A stretch of DNA of 64,000 nucleotides from Bacteroidota bacterium (GTDB taxonomy: Bacteria > Bacteroidota > JABWAT01): assembly GCA_013360915.1 (NCBI GenBank), contig JABWAT010000003.1, positions 1 to 64,000 on the forward strand. The letters run 5' to 3'. The translations under genes were made by a program, and so were the position numbers. Below the pieces are notes generated by a model. The model did not search any database, was not told where the DNA came from, and saw only the letters and a list, made by a program, of their open reading frames with translations. Shown in pieces: positions 7,012-15,782 of this stretch. The stretch's first letter is position 1; every line of letters begins with the position of its first letter.

Positions 7012-8841
7012 TTACCGAAGCTGGTAAATTCGGGTCGAGGTGCCCGGTATTTTAATTTTCATGTTTCCGGGCAGGGTTTCTTCCCCGCCGTTCATGAGGT
7101 CGAACAGACTGGCAAAGGGGGCGGTGTCTGGTTTAATCATGGACAGATCGAGCTCCTTCGAGAGAAAGGCCGTGTTCACCACCACCAGAATCCGGTCATT
7201 GCCCGATTCCCGTAAGTACCAGTACAGATCGCCCTTCGGCGGATACTGAACGGTTTTGCCTTTGGTCAGCGCCGGGTGGTTCTTGCGCAGACTGATCAGC
7301 TTTTGGGTGTAATTGAAGATCCGGTTTTCCTGCTCGGTCCGTCCGGAGGCCGAAAAAGCATTTCGTTTATCCGACTTCCATCCACCGGGGAAATCCTCCC
7401 GGATGGTTCCGTGATCGGGTCCGCCATACAGCCCCAGTTCGGTTCCGTAGTAAATCGAGGGAACACCGCGCACGGTGAACAGAACCGACAGCGCCATCAG
7501 GAATTTATCCACATCCTTATCGGCCTGATACATGAGACGTTCCACATCGTGATTATCGAGAAACGTGAGCAGACGGTTCGGCTCGGGGTACAAAAAGTCC
7601 TGGGTGAGGGCATGGTACAGCGGCTTGGGACTTTTTTCATACGCCACCAGCCGTTTGGCCGCTCCGTAAAAGCCGAAATCGGTAACCGATTCCATGTGGG
7701 TGTCGATGGGAGACAGCGGATTTCCACCCTGGAAGACCGATACATAAACGGGATTTTCAATCCAGACTTCACCCACGATGGTGAGAGTGGGATACTCACG
7801 CTTCATGGCCTGATTCCACGCCGATTGATAGTCGAGGTAGGCATACGGATAGGTGTCTTCCCGGATGCCGTGCAGACCGGCAAACTCCACCCACCAGATG
7901 GTGTTCTGAATCAGGTAGTTGGCCATGAACGGATTCCGCTGATTCATGTCGGGCATGTAGGGAGAAAACCATCCCTGCTGTTCCACATTCCGTGACTGAA
8001 CGTCGCCGTAACGGTCCACCAGATTTTCCTTCTGATGGATGGGTTTCAGATAACCCGCCTTTGAACCGTGAATCCAATCCTTAAACGGCAGATCATTCAT
8101 CCACCAGTGTTCAATCCCGATGTGATTGTTCACGTGATCCACAATGATTTTCATATCCCGTTTACGGGCTTCATCGACCAGTTGCCGGTACTGGTCATTG
8201 GTTCCGTAGCGCGGGTCGATTTTATAAAAGTCGGTGGCGGCATACCCGTGATAGCTGATTTTTCCGCGGTTTTCCACCAGCGGATTGATCCAGACGGCGG
8301 TGACGCCAAGTTCCTTCATGTAATCCAGGTTGTTGATAATCCCCTGAATGTCTCCGCCATGGCGTCCGAAAGGATCTTTCCGGTCCACGCCTTCCAGCAG
8401 ACCTTCCACCTGATCGTTGGAAGGATCGCCGTTGGCAAACCGGTCGGGGGTGATCAGATACACCACATCTTCACTGTTAAAGCCGGTGTAGCGCTTTTCG
8501 GGGCTTTCCCGTTTCCACAGTTCATAGTCGATGGTCACCGGTTTCTGACCCGGCTTGGTGATTTTGAACTGATACGTGCCGGGTTTAAGCGAATCGGCAA
8601 TGCCGATATCGACAAACAGGTAGTTCGGGCTGTCGGCCGGGTGCACCTTCTGAACCGTCAGTCCGGGATGTGAGCTGGTTACCTCACTGCCTGCCAGGTC
8701 TTTTCCGTGAATGAGCAGCTGCAGCGGAGCCCATTTCATCCCGACCCACCAGTTCAGCGGCTCCACGCGCGAAACCGATGGTTGATTCGCCAGCAGGGAA
8801 GTGGCTGTCAGCAGTGCAAAAAGGAGAGAGGTGGTTTTCAC
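7012..8841 (-). CDS. GH13 neopullulanase/cyclomaltodextrinase-like enzyme, exported
   Basis: This alpha-amylase family enzyme hydrolyses cyclodextrins, pullulan or maltodextrins. The chosen start is a GTG preceded by AAGGAAGGA. It gives 609 residues beginning with a signal peptide (VKTTSLLFALLTATSLLA), whereas the upstream ATG would lie inside argS and prepend a polar tail. An N-terminal cyclomaltodextrinase_N-like domain (NWWVGMKWAPLQLLIHG) precedes the barrel. The four GH13 motifs are intact: IIVDHVNNH, GIREDTYPY (nucleophile D), IVGEVW (acid/base E) and FLDNHD. SusA-type periplasmic enzymes of Bacteroidota look like this. It follows argS by 25 bases, the last gene of the minus-strand operon. 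Confidence 0.9.
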   Translation of the reverse strand: MKTTSLLFALLTATSLLANQPSVSRVEPLNWWVGMKWAPLQLLIHGKDLAGSEVTSSHPGLTVQKVHPADSPNYLFVDIGIADSLKPGTYQFKITKPGQKPVTIDYELWKRESPEKRYTGFNSEDVVYLITPDRFANGDPSNDQVEGLLEGVDRKDPFGRHGGDIQGIINNLDYMKELGVTAVWINPLVENRGKISYHGYAATDFYKIDPRYGTNDQYRQLVDEARKRDMKIIVDHVNNHIGIEHWWMNDLPFKDWIHGSKAGYLKPIHQKENLVDRYGDVQSRNVEQQGWFSPYMPDMNQRNPFMANYLIQNTIWWVEFAGLHGIREDTYPYAYLDYQSAWNQAMKREYPTLTIVGEVWIENPVYVSVFQGGNPLSPIDTHMESVTDFGFYGAAKRLVAYEKSPKPLYHALTQDFLYPEPNRLLTFLDNHDVERLMYQADKDVDKFLMALSVLFTVRGVPSIYYGTELGLYGGPDHGTIREDFPGGWKSDKRNAFSASGRTEQENRIFNYTQKLISLRKNHPALTKGKTVQYPPKGDLYWYLRESGNDRILVVVNTAFLSKELDLSMIKPDTAPFASLFDLMNGGEETLPGNMKIKIPGTSTRIYQLR

Positions 8842-8866
8842 GTGTGGTCCTTCCTTACAAAGGGGT

Positions 8867-10504
8867 TTACATCCGTTCGGGTGCCTGAATGCCCAGAATC
8901 CTGAATCCGTTGGCCAGCACAATCCGGGTGGCTTCGCACAATGCTAACCGTGCATCGGACAGATCCGGTTCCACCCCGATCACATAGTTCGAATGATAGA
9001 ACTTATGGAATTGGGTGGCCACATCGTTCAGATAGGTGATGAGACGGTGCGGTTCGCCCGAGGTGGCGGTCATGAGAACGGTATCGGGAAACTGAAGCAG
9101 CAAACGAATCAGATCCAGTTCATCCGCATTTCCGAGCGGTGACAACTCCCGGCCGGTTTCCCAGCGGTGAAGACCGGCTTCGGCCGCCTTCCGGATAATG
9201 CCCGAAATACGGGCGTGTGCATACTGCAGGTAGAAAACCGGATTTTCGTCGGTCTCTTTCCTGGCCAGTTCCAGATCGAAATTCAGGTGCGAGCCCATGC
9301 TGCGCATCAGGAAGAAGAACCGCACCACATCGGGACCCACTTCATCGGTGAGCCAGTCGAGCGTGATAAAATTGGCCTTCCGTGTGCTCATTTTGATGAT
9401 TTCATCTCCCTGAGTCACGGTAACAAACTGGTGGATCAATACCCGGATCCGGTCGGCATCGTAGCCGAGAATTTTCAGCGCCAGCAGCACATCGGGGTAG
9501 GTGGCAATGTGATCCGATCCGAACAGATCGATGACCAGATCAAATCCCCGTTCAAATTTCTGAATGTGGTAGGCGATGTCAGGCAGCCGGTAGGTGGGTT
9601 CGCCGGTGCTTTTCACCAGCACTTTATCCTGCTCGTTCCCGAAATCGGTGGTTTTAAACCAGACCGCCCCATCCTTGTCGTAAATGACGCCCTTGTCGCG
9701 CAGGCGCTGAAGGGTGGAATCGACATGACCGTTCTCGTACAGCGAATTTTCGTTGTAGTACACATCATGACCGATCCCGAGACGGGTGCATGAATTCCGG
9801 ATGTCTTCAAAAATGACTTTTTCAGCCCGGTCTTTAAACGGGGTCACATCGTCTGATGACCGCAGACTGTCGCCATGATCCTGAATTATTCCGGCCGCAA
9901 TGTCTTTGATGTACTCACCCTGGTAGTAATCGTCGGGGAAGGAAATGGTTTCACCCAGCAGTTCCAGGTAGCGCAGGCGGACCGAATCACCCAGCACCCG
10001 CATCTGGCGGCCGGCGTTGTTAAAATAATATTCACGGATGACTTCATAGCCAATCCACTGCATCAGGTTGGCAAGGGTATCTCCCAGCACCGCCTGGCGG
10101 CCGTGTCCGATGGTGAGCGGTCCGGTCGGGTTGGCCGATACAAACTCGACCATCGCCTTTTTACCGGCACCCACGTTGTGACGGCCATAGGCGTTCCCTG
10201 CCTGTAGCAAGTCGTTTAATTGGCGGAAATAAAAGGCAGGTTTCAGGCGGAAATTGATAAAACCAGGTCCGGCAATCTCGGGCTGATCCAATTCAGCAGA
10301 CGGAATCTCCATGGCGGCGACCATTTCACGAGCCACCAGTTGCGGATTCTTCTTCTCTCTTTTTGCAATGGTAAACGCACAATTGGTCGACCAGTCGCCG
10401 TGTGCCGGGTTGTTCGGCACTTCAAAATGGACATCTCCCGGCTGATAGGCATAGCCGGTCTTCTTCAGCGCCGCCGTGACCAGATCGGACAGAAATGCTT
10501 TCAC
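8867..10504 (-). CDS. argS: Arginine--tRNA ligase
   Basis: This class I aminoacyl-tRNA synthetase of 545 residues charges tRNA-Arg. An N-terminal Add1-type domain is followed by ANPTGPLTIGHGR, which carries the HIGH-type signature. The KMSK-type loop is KMSTRKANFITLDWL, and a DALR anticodon-binding domain ends the protein (FHKFYHSNYVIG...EATRIVLANGFRILGI). The start is a GTG that overlaps the rsfS stop by 4 bases (GTGA). Confidence 0.97.
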   Translation of the reverse strand: MKAFLSDLVTAALKKTGYAYQPGDVHFEVPNNPAHGDWSTNCAFTIAKREKKNPQLVAREMVAAMEIPSAELDQPEIAGPGFINFRLKPAFYFRQLNDLLQAGNAYGRHNVGAGKKAMVEFVSANPTGPLTIGHGRQAVLGDTLANLMQWIGYEVIREYYFNNAGRQMRVLGDSVRLRYLELLGETISFPDDYYQGEYIKDIAAGIIQDHGDSLRSSDDVTPFKDRAEKVIFEDIRNSCTRLGIGHDVYYNENSLYENGHVDSTLQRLRDKGVIYDKDGAVWFKTTDFGNEQDKVLVKSTGEPTYRLPDIAYHIQKFERGFDLVIDLFGSDHIATYPDVLLALKILGYDADRIRVLIHQFVTVTQGDEIIKMSTRKANFITLDWLTDEVGPDVVRFFFLMRSMGSHLNFDLELARKETDENPVFYLQYAHARISGIIRKAAEAGLHRWETGRELSPLGNADELDLIRLLLQFPDTVLMTATSGEPHRLITYLNDVATQFHKFYHSNYVIGVEPDLSDARLALCEATRIVLANGFRILGIQAPERM

Positions 10505-10929
10505 GACTGGCTCCCGGATGGAGTGATCTTAATACCCGATACCGTGTCCTCCACGCGTTCATAAGGGGCATCGGCCCATAACCGGTCCAGACCGTAGAAA
10601 TCACGCGCATCCTTATAAAACACGTGAACCACCACATCGACATAGTCGAGAAGAACCCACTTCAGATTGGAATACCCTTCGGTGTGCCACGGTTCCCATC
10701 CGGCTGCCGTCAGGCTGGCATCCACCGAATCGGCAATGGCTTTCACCTGCGGATCGGATCCGGCGGTGCAAACCACAAAAAAATCGGTGATATCGGTAAG
10801 GCCTTTCAGGTGGATGATTTTTACATCTTCGGCCTTTTTATCCAGCGCAGCGGTGGCTGCTTTCAGGGCAAATTCATGGGCAACCGATACACTATCGGTT
10901 CTTTTTTGTTTCTTACTGGTTTTGATCAT
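10501..10929 (-). CDS. rsfS: Ribosomal silencing factor RsfS
   Basis: This RsfS/Iojap/YbeB family protein has 142 residues. Family members bind ribosomal protein uL14 and block 50S-30S joining in starvation. The motif DITDFFVVCTAGSDPQVKAIAD and the C-terminal KDARDFYGLDRLWADAP are diagnostic. The basic N-terminal extension of about 20 residues is less conserved. It lies between the LytR_C gene (2-base gap) and argS (4-base overlap), within one operon. Confidence 0.95.
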   Translation of the reverse strand: MIKTSKKQKRTDSVSVAHEFALKAATAALDKKAEDVKIIHLKGLTDITDFFVVCTAGSDPQVKAIADSVDASLTAAGWEPWHTEGYSNLKWVLLDYVDVVVHVFYKDARDFYGLDRLWADAPYERVEDTVSGIKITPSGSQS

Positions 10930-10931
10930 TC

Positions 10932-11435
10932 TTACTTTTTATTAAATGGGGTGAGCGACTTGAAGTCTTTGCCGATGACCACGGTCAGGTCGGCATAATA
11001 TTCCCAGCTGACCTGGGTGAGTATACGGGCGGCCGGCAGTCCGAGACCATCGGCCAGCTTTTTAGCAGCAGCTTTATCGCCGATCCGGTCAATCACCACC
11101 GATTCAGCCACGTTGAACGAGGAATAATTCCCCTTATCAATCACATCGAATCCCTGCTGGCGTAAAAACGCCACCACCTGATCGGTTACCTTCGGAACCC
11201 CGTTGCCATTGAGCACCTGAATCTGAATGACCAGTTTCGGATCGATTTTTTCGGGATCCAGATCGGATGGCTGAGGAGGCTGGGTACTGAAATTCACGAT
11301 CAGCATGATGATAAAAATCAGCGACAGGCTTCCCAGCACGCCGATAATGATCATCAGGGATTTGGATTGAGGTGGTTCAGGAAGAAGCGGTTCGTTCCCG
11401 GTTGGGTTCTGAATGGAGTCGTCTGGTCCGGTCAT
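10932..11435 (-). CDS. LytR C-terminal domain membrane protein
   Basis: The protein has 167 residues: a short cytoplasmic proline-rich segment, one transmembrane helix (about 27-48), then a LytR_C domain (IQVLNGNGVPKVTDQVVAFLRQQGFDVIDKGNYSSFNVAESVVIDR...AAKKLADGLG). This domain occurs alone in many FCB bacteria, usually next to rsfS, and is predicted to be extracytoplasmic. Its function is unsettled, possibly envelope related. The start ATG shares one base with the stop of the upstream exported gene (TAATG). Confidence 0.88.
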   Translation of the reverse strand: MTGPDDSIQNPTGNEPLLPEPPQSKSLMIIIGVLGSLSLIFIIMLIVNFSTQPPQPSDLDPEKIDPKLVIQIQVLNGNGVPKVTDQVVAFLRQQGFDVIDKGNYSSFNVAESVVIDRIGDKAAAKKLADGLGLPAARILTQVSWEYYADLTVVIGKDFKSLTPFNKK

Positions 11436-11929
11436 TAAAACCCATTCCAGGGAGAGTCATGCAGCCAGGAGGAGCCAAATCGGCTGTATCCGAACGGGCG
11501 GTCCCACCAGCCGGCATATCCGGCAGGAATCTGGTGATATCCAAATTGAACCGTGGTCGAAGCAGAAGGTTTCCAGGTCAGCGAGAGATTTTTGAGATAC
11601 ACCTGTGCGACTGAACCGGAGTAGGCGGCCGCCTGTGAACCAAACGGATCATGCATCACGCCGACATCCATTCTGAGCCAGACAGGTGAGTTGAACTGAT
11701 ACAGCATGGTTCCGGTGTATTCACCACCCGATACGGACCGTCCGCCACCCGACATCCACGACAGACTGTAAGAATGGTGCAGATCGAGGCGGGAGAGATC
11801 GATCACCGGCGGGCGCGATGCCTGGCTGAACAGCGACGGTCCGGTCATCACCGGGGCCGGTCTGGCCATCTGCGCAGAGACCACCGGGGCCATCAGCAGA
11901 AGTGAAATCAGAAATACCGGAATTTTCAT
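11435..11929 (-). CDS. Exported protein of unknown function
   Basis: The protein has 164 residues with a clear signal peptide (MKIPVFLISLLLMAPVVSA-Q). The mature part is rich in Ser, Gly, Trp and Tyr, with alternating patterns (YSLSWMSGGGRSVSGGEYTGTMLYQF, VQFGYHQIPAGYAGWW) that suggest antiparallel beta strands, perhaps a small outer-membrane or surface protein. I recognise no family. It sits between the anti-sigma factor gene and the LytR_C gene in the same operon, so it may be under the ECF sigma factor. Confidence 0.75.
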   Translation of the reverse strand: MKIPVFLISLLLMAPVVSAQMARPAPVMTGPSLFSQASRPPVIDLSRLDLHHSYSLSWMSGGGRSVSGGEYTGTMLYQFNSPVWLRMDVGVMHDPFGSQAAAYSGSVAQVYLKNLSLTWKPSASTTVQFGYHQIPAGYAGWWDRPFGYSRFGSSWLHDSPWNGF

Positions 11930-11985
11930 AGATGGAATTTACGAATCAGGTCCCCGTTTTTCAATTTGCCGACCGGGGAACCGAC

Positions 11986-13242
11986 TCAGGGCTTGCCGAA
12001 GTTCACCACCCGGAAGTGGAAGCGGTCCTGCTGACGTTCATCATCGAGACGGTATTTTCTCAGCTCGGGATGCGTGGCCAGAAATTTCCTGAATCCGGCA
12101 TCCTTCGAGGCTTTCACTGCCAGCAGGGAATCGACGGGAACGCCGGCCCGGATGGCGAACAGATATTGATTGGCCTCGGCCAGCGTCATGATGTCGGCCG
12201 GTTCCTTCACCTGAATCACCTGATCGGGTACGGTGGGATGCCACATGCGGCTCTGTGTCTGAACCACCCGGTAATCCATGGCCTTTCCGGTTTCAGGGCC
12301 TGTGGCCGTCAGCACCGGTAAACCGGGGAAAATCAGACGAACCCCACGGACGGTCAGCTCATCCACCGGGACCAGCGCATACACCGGCAATTCCCTGCTC
12401 ACCTGAACGCGGTCGGTAAACTCGGGTAAGGTGATCACCATGGTGGCTGTTGCACGATCGTCGGGACGGCTGAACATCGCAGCCAGGTCCGATTTCAGTT
12501 CGGCAGTCTTCTTTGCTCCCAGCCGGGAAACCACCCATTCCTCCATCAGTTCGCGCATCCGGAATACATCCGGATCGAGAAGCAGACGACCATCCTGATC
12601 GATCAGCAGGGCCCGGGCCAGAACCGCGGTGACTGAATCCACCTGGCTGAGACCGGCCGCATCCAGACCGGCGCGGCTCAGTCTGTCCTCCATTTTTGAT
12701 GAAGTGATGGCGGGGATGGCGGGTGAACTGTAGAGAACCATGGAGGGTTCGCCCTGTTCACTGATAAAAAATCCGATCTGTTCGGTGGCCGATCCCAGGA
12801 CCGGGGCTTTTCCCGTAGACCAGAATTCCCACAAACCGGCATGAGTCGGTTCGCCGGGTAAAAAGCGATTGGCGGGGACCGGGTGTACAGCCACCGGTTC
12901 GGGAACCGGCGCTTTTGTGCCACCGGCAAACCAGATCAGTCCGGCGGTTACCAGAACGGTGGCGGCGGCAGCCCAGCCCAGGGTAGTCCGGTTGCTTCCG
13001 GCGCGCTGTCTTCTTTCCAGTTTGTCGCTGATCTGGCTGTAGAGATAGGGGTTTTTCGGCAACCGCGAGGCCGGACCGTCCTTGACACCCAGACGGACCG
13101 TTTCAATAAAAGTCACGTAGTCCCGGCACGCACGGCAGGTTTCCAGATGAGCAGTCAGATCGGGGTCCGGCCGGGAACCCTGACCATCGGCCAGTGAGCC
13201 GAGACGCTCGGCATACGATTTACAGGGAATCATCTTCTTCAT
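11986..13242 (-). CDS. Zinc-finger anti-sigma factor with large periplasmic domain
   Basis: The protein has 418 residues. The N-terminus holds the anti-sigma zinc motif HLETCRACRDY (H-x3-C-x2-C) near 32-39, which clamps ECF sigma factors. One transmembrane helix follows near 89-106 (WAAAATVLVTAGLIWFAGG), then about 300 residues outside the cytoplasm. That outer domain is unusually large for an anti-sigma factor and has no family I recognise; it may sense an envelope signal. The gene starts inside the end of the sigma factor gene (23-base overlap), the classic arrangement for such a pair. A second ATG 9 bases downstream is possible. Confidence 0.88.
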   Translation of the reverse strand: MKKMIPCKSYAERLGSLADGQGSRPDPDLTAHLETCRACRDYVTFIETVRLGVKDGPASRLPKNPYLYSQISDKLERRQRAGSNRTTLGWAAAATVLVTAGLIWFAGGTKAPVPEPVAVHPVPANRFLPGEPTHAGLWEFWSTGKAPVLGSATEQIGFFISEQGEPSMVLYSSPAIPAITSSKMEDRLSRAGLDAAGLSQVDSVTAVLARALLIDQDGRLLLDPDVFRMRELMEEWVVSRLGAKKTAELKSDLAAMFSRPDDRATATMVITLPEFTDRVQVSRELPVYALVPVDELTVRGVRLIFPGLPVLTATGPETGKAMDYRVVQTQSRMWHPTVPDQVIQVKEPADIMTLAEANQYLFAIRAGVPVDSLLAVKASKDAGFRKFLATHPELRKYRLDDERQQDRFHFRVVNFGKP

Positions 13243-13843
13243 GATCGGCCGGTGACCAATAAGGTGCCAGAATGTCTTTCAGGGCCAGTCGTGCACGGTT
13301 CAGCCGTGATTTGACAGTCCCCAGTTCCAGATTTAGGACCTGAGCAATTTCCTCATAGGACAGGTCATCAAAATCGCGCAGGATGATAATGGTCCGGTGT
13401 TTTTCCGGCAGGCGCGAGAGGCCCCACTGGACCAGCTTTGTCCGTTCGCCGGCAATCACCGCCGAATCGGTTTTCAATTCGGGGTTGATCGGATCCAGTT
13501 CCATTTTTTCAAGGCTGAAAAACCGGCGGATCCGGCGTTTTCTGATTTCATCGCGGCAATGATTCACGGCAATGCGGTAAATCCAGGTTCCCAGATTCGA
13601 CCGGTGTTCAAAGTGCCGGATGGAGGAATACACTTTAATAAAGATATCCTGAACCACATCATCGAGTGTATCGGGATCTGACAGAATGGAATAGACCAAT
13701 CCCCGTACTTTTTCCTGGTATTGTTTCACCAGTCGCTGAAAAGCAAGGCGGTCGCCAGACTGACAGGCAATGGCCAGTTCGTAGTCCGGGGTGGCTGTCA
13801 TGATCACCGGTGGTTCCAGTGCAGCCGCTCTCGTGTTGCTCAT
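13220..13843 (-). CDS. ECF-family RNA polymerase sigma factor (RpoE-like)
   Basis: Region 2 (LVYSILSDPDTLDDVVQDIFIKVYSSIRHFEHRSNLGTWIYRIAVNHCRDEIRKRR) and region 4 (LPEKHRTIIILRDFDDLSYEEIAQVLNLELGTVKSRLNRAR) are both complete, with no region 3, so this is an ECF (group 4) sigma factor. I choose the ATG with an AGGAG 9 bases upstream (207 residues). An in-frame ATG at 13888 would add 15 residues but falls in the likely promoter. It overlaps its cognate anti-sigma gene and heads the operon to rsfS, argS and the GH13 gene. Confidence 0.93.
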   Translation of the reverse strand: MSNTRAAALEPPVIMTATPDYELAIACQSGDRLAFQRLVKQYQEKVRGLVYSILSDPDTLDDVVQDIFIKVYSSIRHFEHRSNLGTWIYRIAVNHCRDEIRKRRIRRFFSLEKMELDPINPELKTDSAVIAGERTKLVQWGLSRLPEKHRTIIILRDFDDLSYEEIAQVLNLELGTVKSRLNRARLALKDILAPYWSPADHEEDDSL

Positions 13844-13880
13844 TTCATCGGTCTCCTGACTGTTCAAGTCTGCTCCTTCT

Positions 13881-13905
13881 GACGTCATGGATGGTTGACA
13901 GTTCC
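13881..13905 (-). promoter_or_regulatory. Candidate ECF-type autoregulatory promoter
   Basis: On the minus strand GGAAC (13905-13901) is followed after 17 bases by GTC (13883-13881). This is the spacing of the classical RpoE-type GGAACTT-N15-GTC promoter. Transcription from it would start just before the Shine-Dalgarno of the sigma gene, which supports the later start codon. Confidence 0.5.
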
Positions 13906-13938
13906 AGGGGTTATACCGGATTTCATGAGAAAGGTTTC

Positions 13939-14847
13939 TTAAGCAGGTTGTTTGAGCAGGTCACGCAGGGCGGGTTCCAGAGAACTGAATCTGAATGAAT
14001 AGCCGGTTCCGAGGGCTTTTGCCGGTCTTACCCGCTGACTGGCGGTCAGAATCACAGCGGCCTCGCCCAGCAGAATCCGCAGGGCAAAGGCGGGCACGGG
14101 AAGCCAGGAGGGACGGCCAAGCACCCGGCCGAGGACCGAGGCAAATTCCTTAAACGGGACCGGTTCCGGGGCGGCAGCATTCAGCGGACCCGACACAGAG
14201 GGATTGTCAATGGCGTGAAAGATCAATCCGGTTTCATCTTCGACATGAATCCACGGAACATACTGCGTTCCCGGCAGAACCGGTCCGCCTGCAAAGAGTC
14301 TGAAAGGAGTCAGCAAGCTGGCCAACGCACCCGAGGCGGTATCCAGCACCACTCCCGTCCGCAAAACCACAGTCCTGATTCCGGACTTTTCGGCCGTCAT
14401 GGCCAGCGATTCCCAGGCACCCGCCAATCCCGCCAGAAAGTCCTTCCCAGCCGGAGCTTCCTCATCGAGCCACAGAGGCCCCTGATCGCCATAAATCCCA
14501 ACCGCCGATCCATTGATAAAGACGGCTGGTTTACTTTTCGCCAGTTTCATGGCCTCGACCAGCACCGAAGTGGTTTTCAGGCGGCTCTCAAGCAATTCCT
14601 TCTTATATGAAGGGCTCCAGCGTTTTCCAATCACCGAGGCACCGGTCAGATTAATCACGGCCGCGGCGCCCTCTATCTCCTGCGCCCAGGCATCCTTTGC
14701 CGACAGGGTCCAGGTTACCCACCTGACTTTTCCGGAAGGCCGGGGAGTGCGGCTGAGGCCAACAACTTCATATCCCAACCCGACCGCCTGCGCAGCCAAC
14801 GCAGACCCGATGGCACCCGAGGCACCGGCGATCACCAGTTTTTTCAA
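13939..14847 (-). CDS. TIGR01777-family epimerase (SDR superfamily)
   Basis: This NAD(P)-binding extended SDR of about 302 residues has the nucleotide loop GASGAIGSALA, the family stretch GKRWSPSYKKELLESRLKTTSVLVEAM and a C-terminal DUF1731-like end (SQRVRPAKALGTGYSFRFSSLEPALRDLL). Homologues are called YfcH or cell-division inhibitor SulA-type; the reaction is unknown. The start is a TTG placed 7 bases after AAGGAG; the in-frame GTG 15 bases upstream overlaps that Shine-Dalgarno, so it is unlikely. It stands alone between the sigma factor gene and a small plus-strand frame. Confidence 0.88.
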   Translation of the reverse strand: MKKLVIAGASGAIGSALAAQAVGLGYEVVGLSRTPRPSGKVRWVTWTLSAKDAWAQEIEGAAAVINLTGASVIGKRWSPSYKKELLESRLKTTSVLVEAMKLAKSKPAVFINGSAVGIYGDQGPLWLDEEAPAGKDFLAGLAGAWESLAMTAEKSGIRTVVLRTGVVLDTASGALASLLTPFRLFAGGPVLPGTQYVPWIHVEDETGLIFHAIDNPSVSGPLNAAAPEPVPFKEFASVLGRVLGRPSWLPVPAFALRILLGEAAVILTASQRVRPAKALGTGYSFRFSSLEPALRDLLKQPA

Positions 14848-14990
14848 TGTGCGCTCCTTCACTTATTAAGGCTGGAATTTAATGTTACACCCATTTATCG
14901 TGGGTTGAATCACAAACGGCTTCAGAAAATATCCCGACTTTTGTTCCCTGAATCCCCAACGTCCCCGGGAAATAAAAACTGGATAAGACC

Positions 14991-15134
14991 ATGCGAGATC
15001 TCATTGTTTCTGCCATCTTCTTTCTGTTCTCGGCCATTCTGCTTGTGGCCTATGATTCCTCTGAAAAGAAATCTTCAACCGATTCTTCCCGGTCGGTGGC
15101 TCAATCCACTAAAGAAAACAGACTTTCCAACTGA
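14991..15134 (+). CDS. Possible small single-pass membrane protein
   Basis: A frame of 47 residues reads MRDLIVSAIFFLFSAILLVAY, followed by a polar Ser/Lys-rich tail. One transmembrane helix of about 16-18 residues and a short cytoplasmic or periplasmic tail are evident. It fills the gap between the divergent epimerase gene and the convergent queE. Upstream GGATAAG is a weak ribosome-binding site. It is plausible as a real gene because of its hydrophobic profile and position, but no family is recognised. Confidence 0.45.
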   Translation: MRDLIVSAIFFLFSAILLVAYDSSEKKSSTDSSRSVAQSTKENRLSN

Positions 15135-15145
15135 TTGATTCCGGT

Positions 15146-15781
15146 TCAGACTCCCCGATCGGAGTGTGGCCACAGTATTTTGTGCAGCTGAAGCTGAAAC
15201 CGGACCGGAATTCCGCTCTCAGCCACCCAGCCGGCCAGTTCAGCCGGATCCTGTTCTCCAAAGACCGGTGAAACCAGTACCGTCCATCGGGTCAGGTTCA
15301 GCGCTGAAACCCGTTCCAGGATCCAGTCGAAATCGGGTCGCCCGCTCACCACAAATTTAATTTCATCCCACGGAGCCAGATCCTGCACCAGTAAGTAGTC
15401 GTTGTGTTTCATCATGCCGCTGGAAGGCGTTTTAAAATCGACAATCTTGCGCACTTCACGCGGAACCCGGTTAATGGGCAGACTTCCCGAGGTTTCCAGC
15501 AGGACTTCATACCCTTTTTCGAGCAGAACCGTCATTAACCGGTACACCCCATCCTGCAGAAGGGGCTCGCCGCCGGTGATTTCGACCAGCTGGCAGGGAA
15601 AGGCCGCTATCTGATCCAGAATCTGGTCCAGTGACCGGTCATCGCCTTCATAAAAAGCATACTCCGTGTCACAGTAGGTGCACCGCAAGTGGCATTCCGT
15701 GAGCCGGATAAAAATACAGGGGCGGCCCACATGGGTGCTCTCGCCCTGAATGCTGTAATAAATTTCGTTTACTTTGAGCAC
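15146..15781 (-). CDS. queE: 7-carboxy-7-deazaguanine synthase
   Basis: This radical SAM enzyme of queuosine/7-deazaguanine biosynthesis converts 6-carboxytetrahydropterin to 7-carboxy-7-deazaguanine. The 211 residues begin with YYSIQGESTHVGRPCIFIRL, then CHLRCTYCD (C-x3-C-x2-C cluster motif) and EITGGEPLLQ. The short length fits the QueE family. The start is GTG, one base after the AsmA gene stop, so the two are probably co-transcribed. No other que gene is nearby; it could serve tRNA queuosine or DNA modification. Confidence 0.93.
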   Translation of the reverse strand: MLKVNEIYYSIQGESTHVGRPCIFIRLTECHLRCTYCDTEYAFYEGDDRSLDQILDQIAAFPCQLVEITGGEPLLQDGVYRLMTVLLEKGYEVLLETSGSLPINRVPREVRKIVDFKTPSSGMMKHNDYLLVQDLAPWDEIKFVVSGRPDFDWILERVSALNLTRWTVLVSPVFGEQDPAELAGWVAESGIPVRFQLQLHKILWPHSDRGV

Positions 15782-15782
15782 G

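Noticed and set aside
7276-7995. Long open frame of 239 codons on the plus strand
   Set aside because: It is antisense to the GH13 gene, whose catalytic motifs are complete. No domain or signal is visible in the antisense frame.
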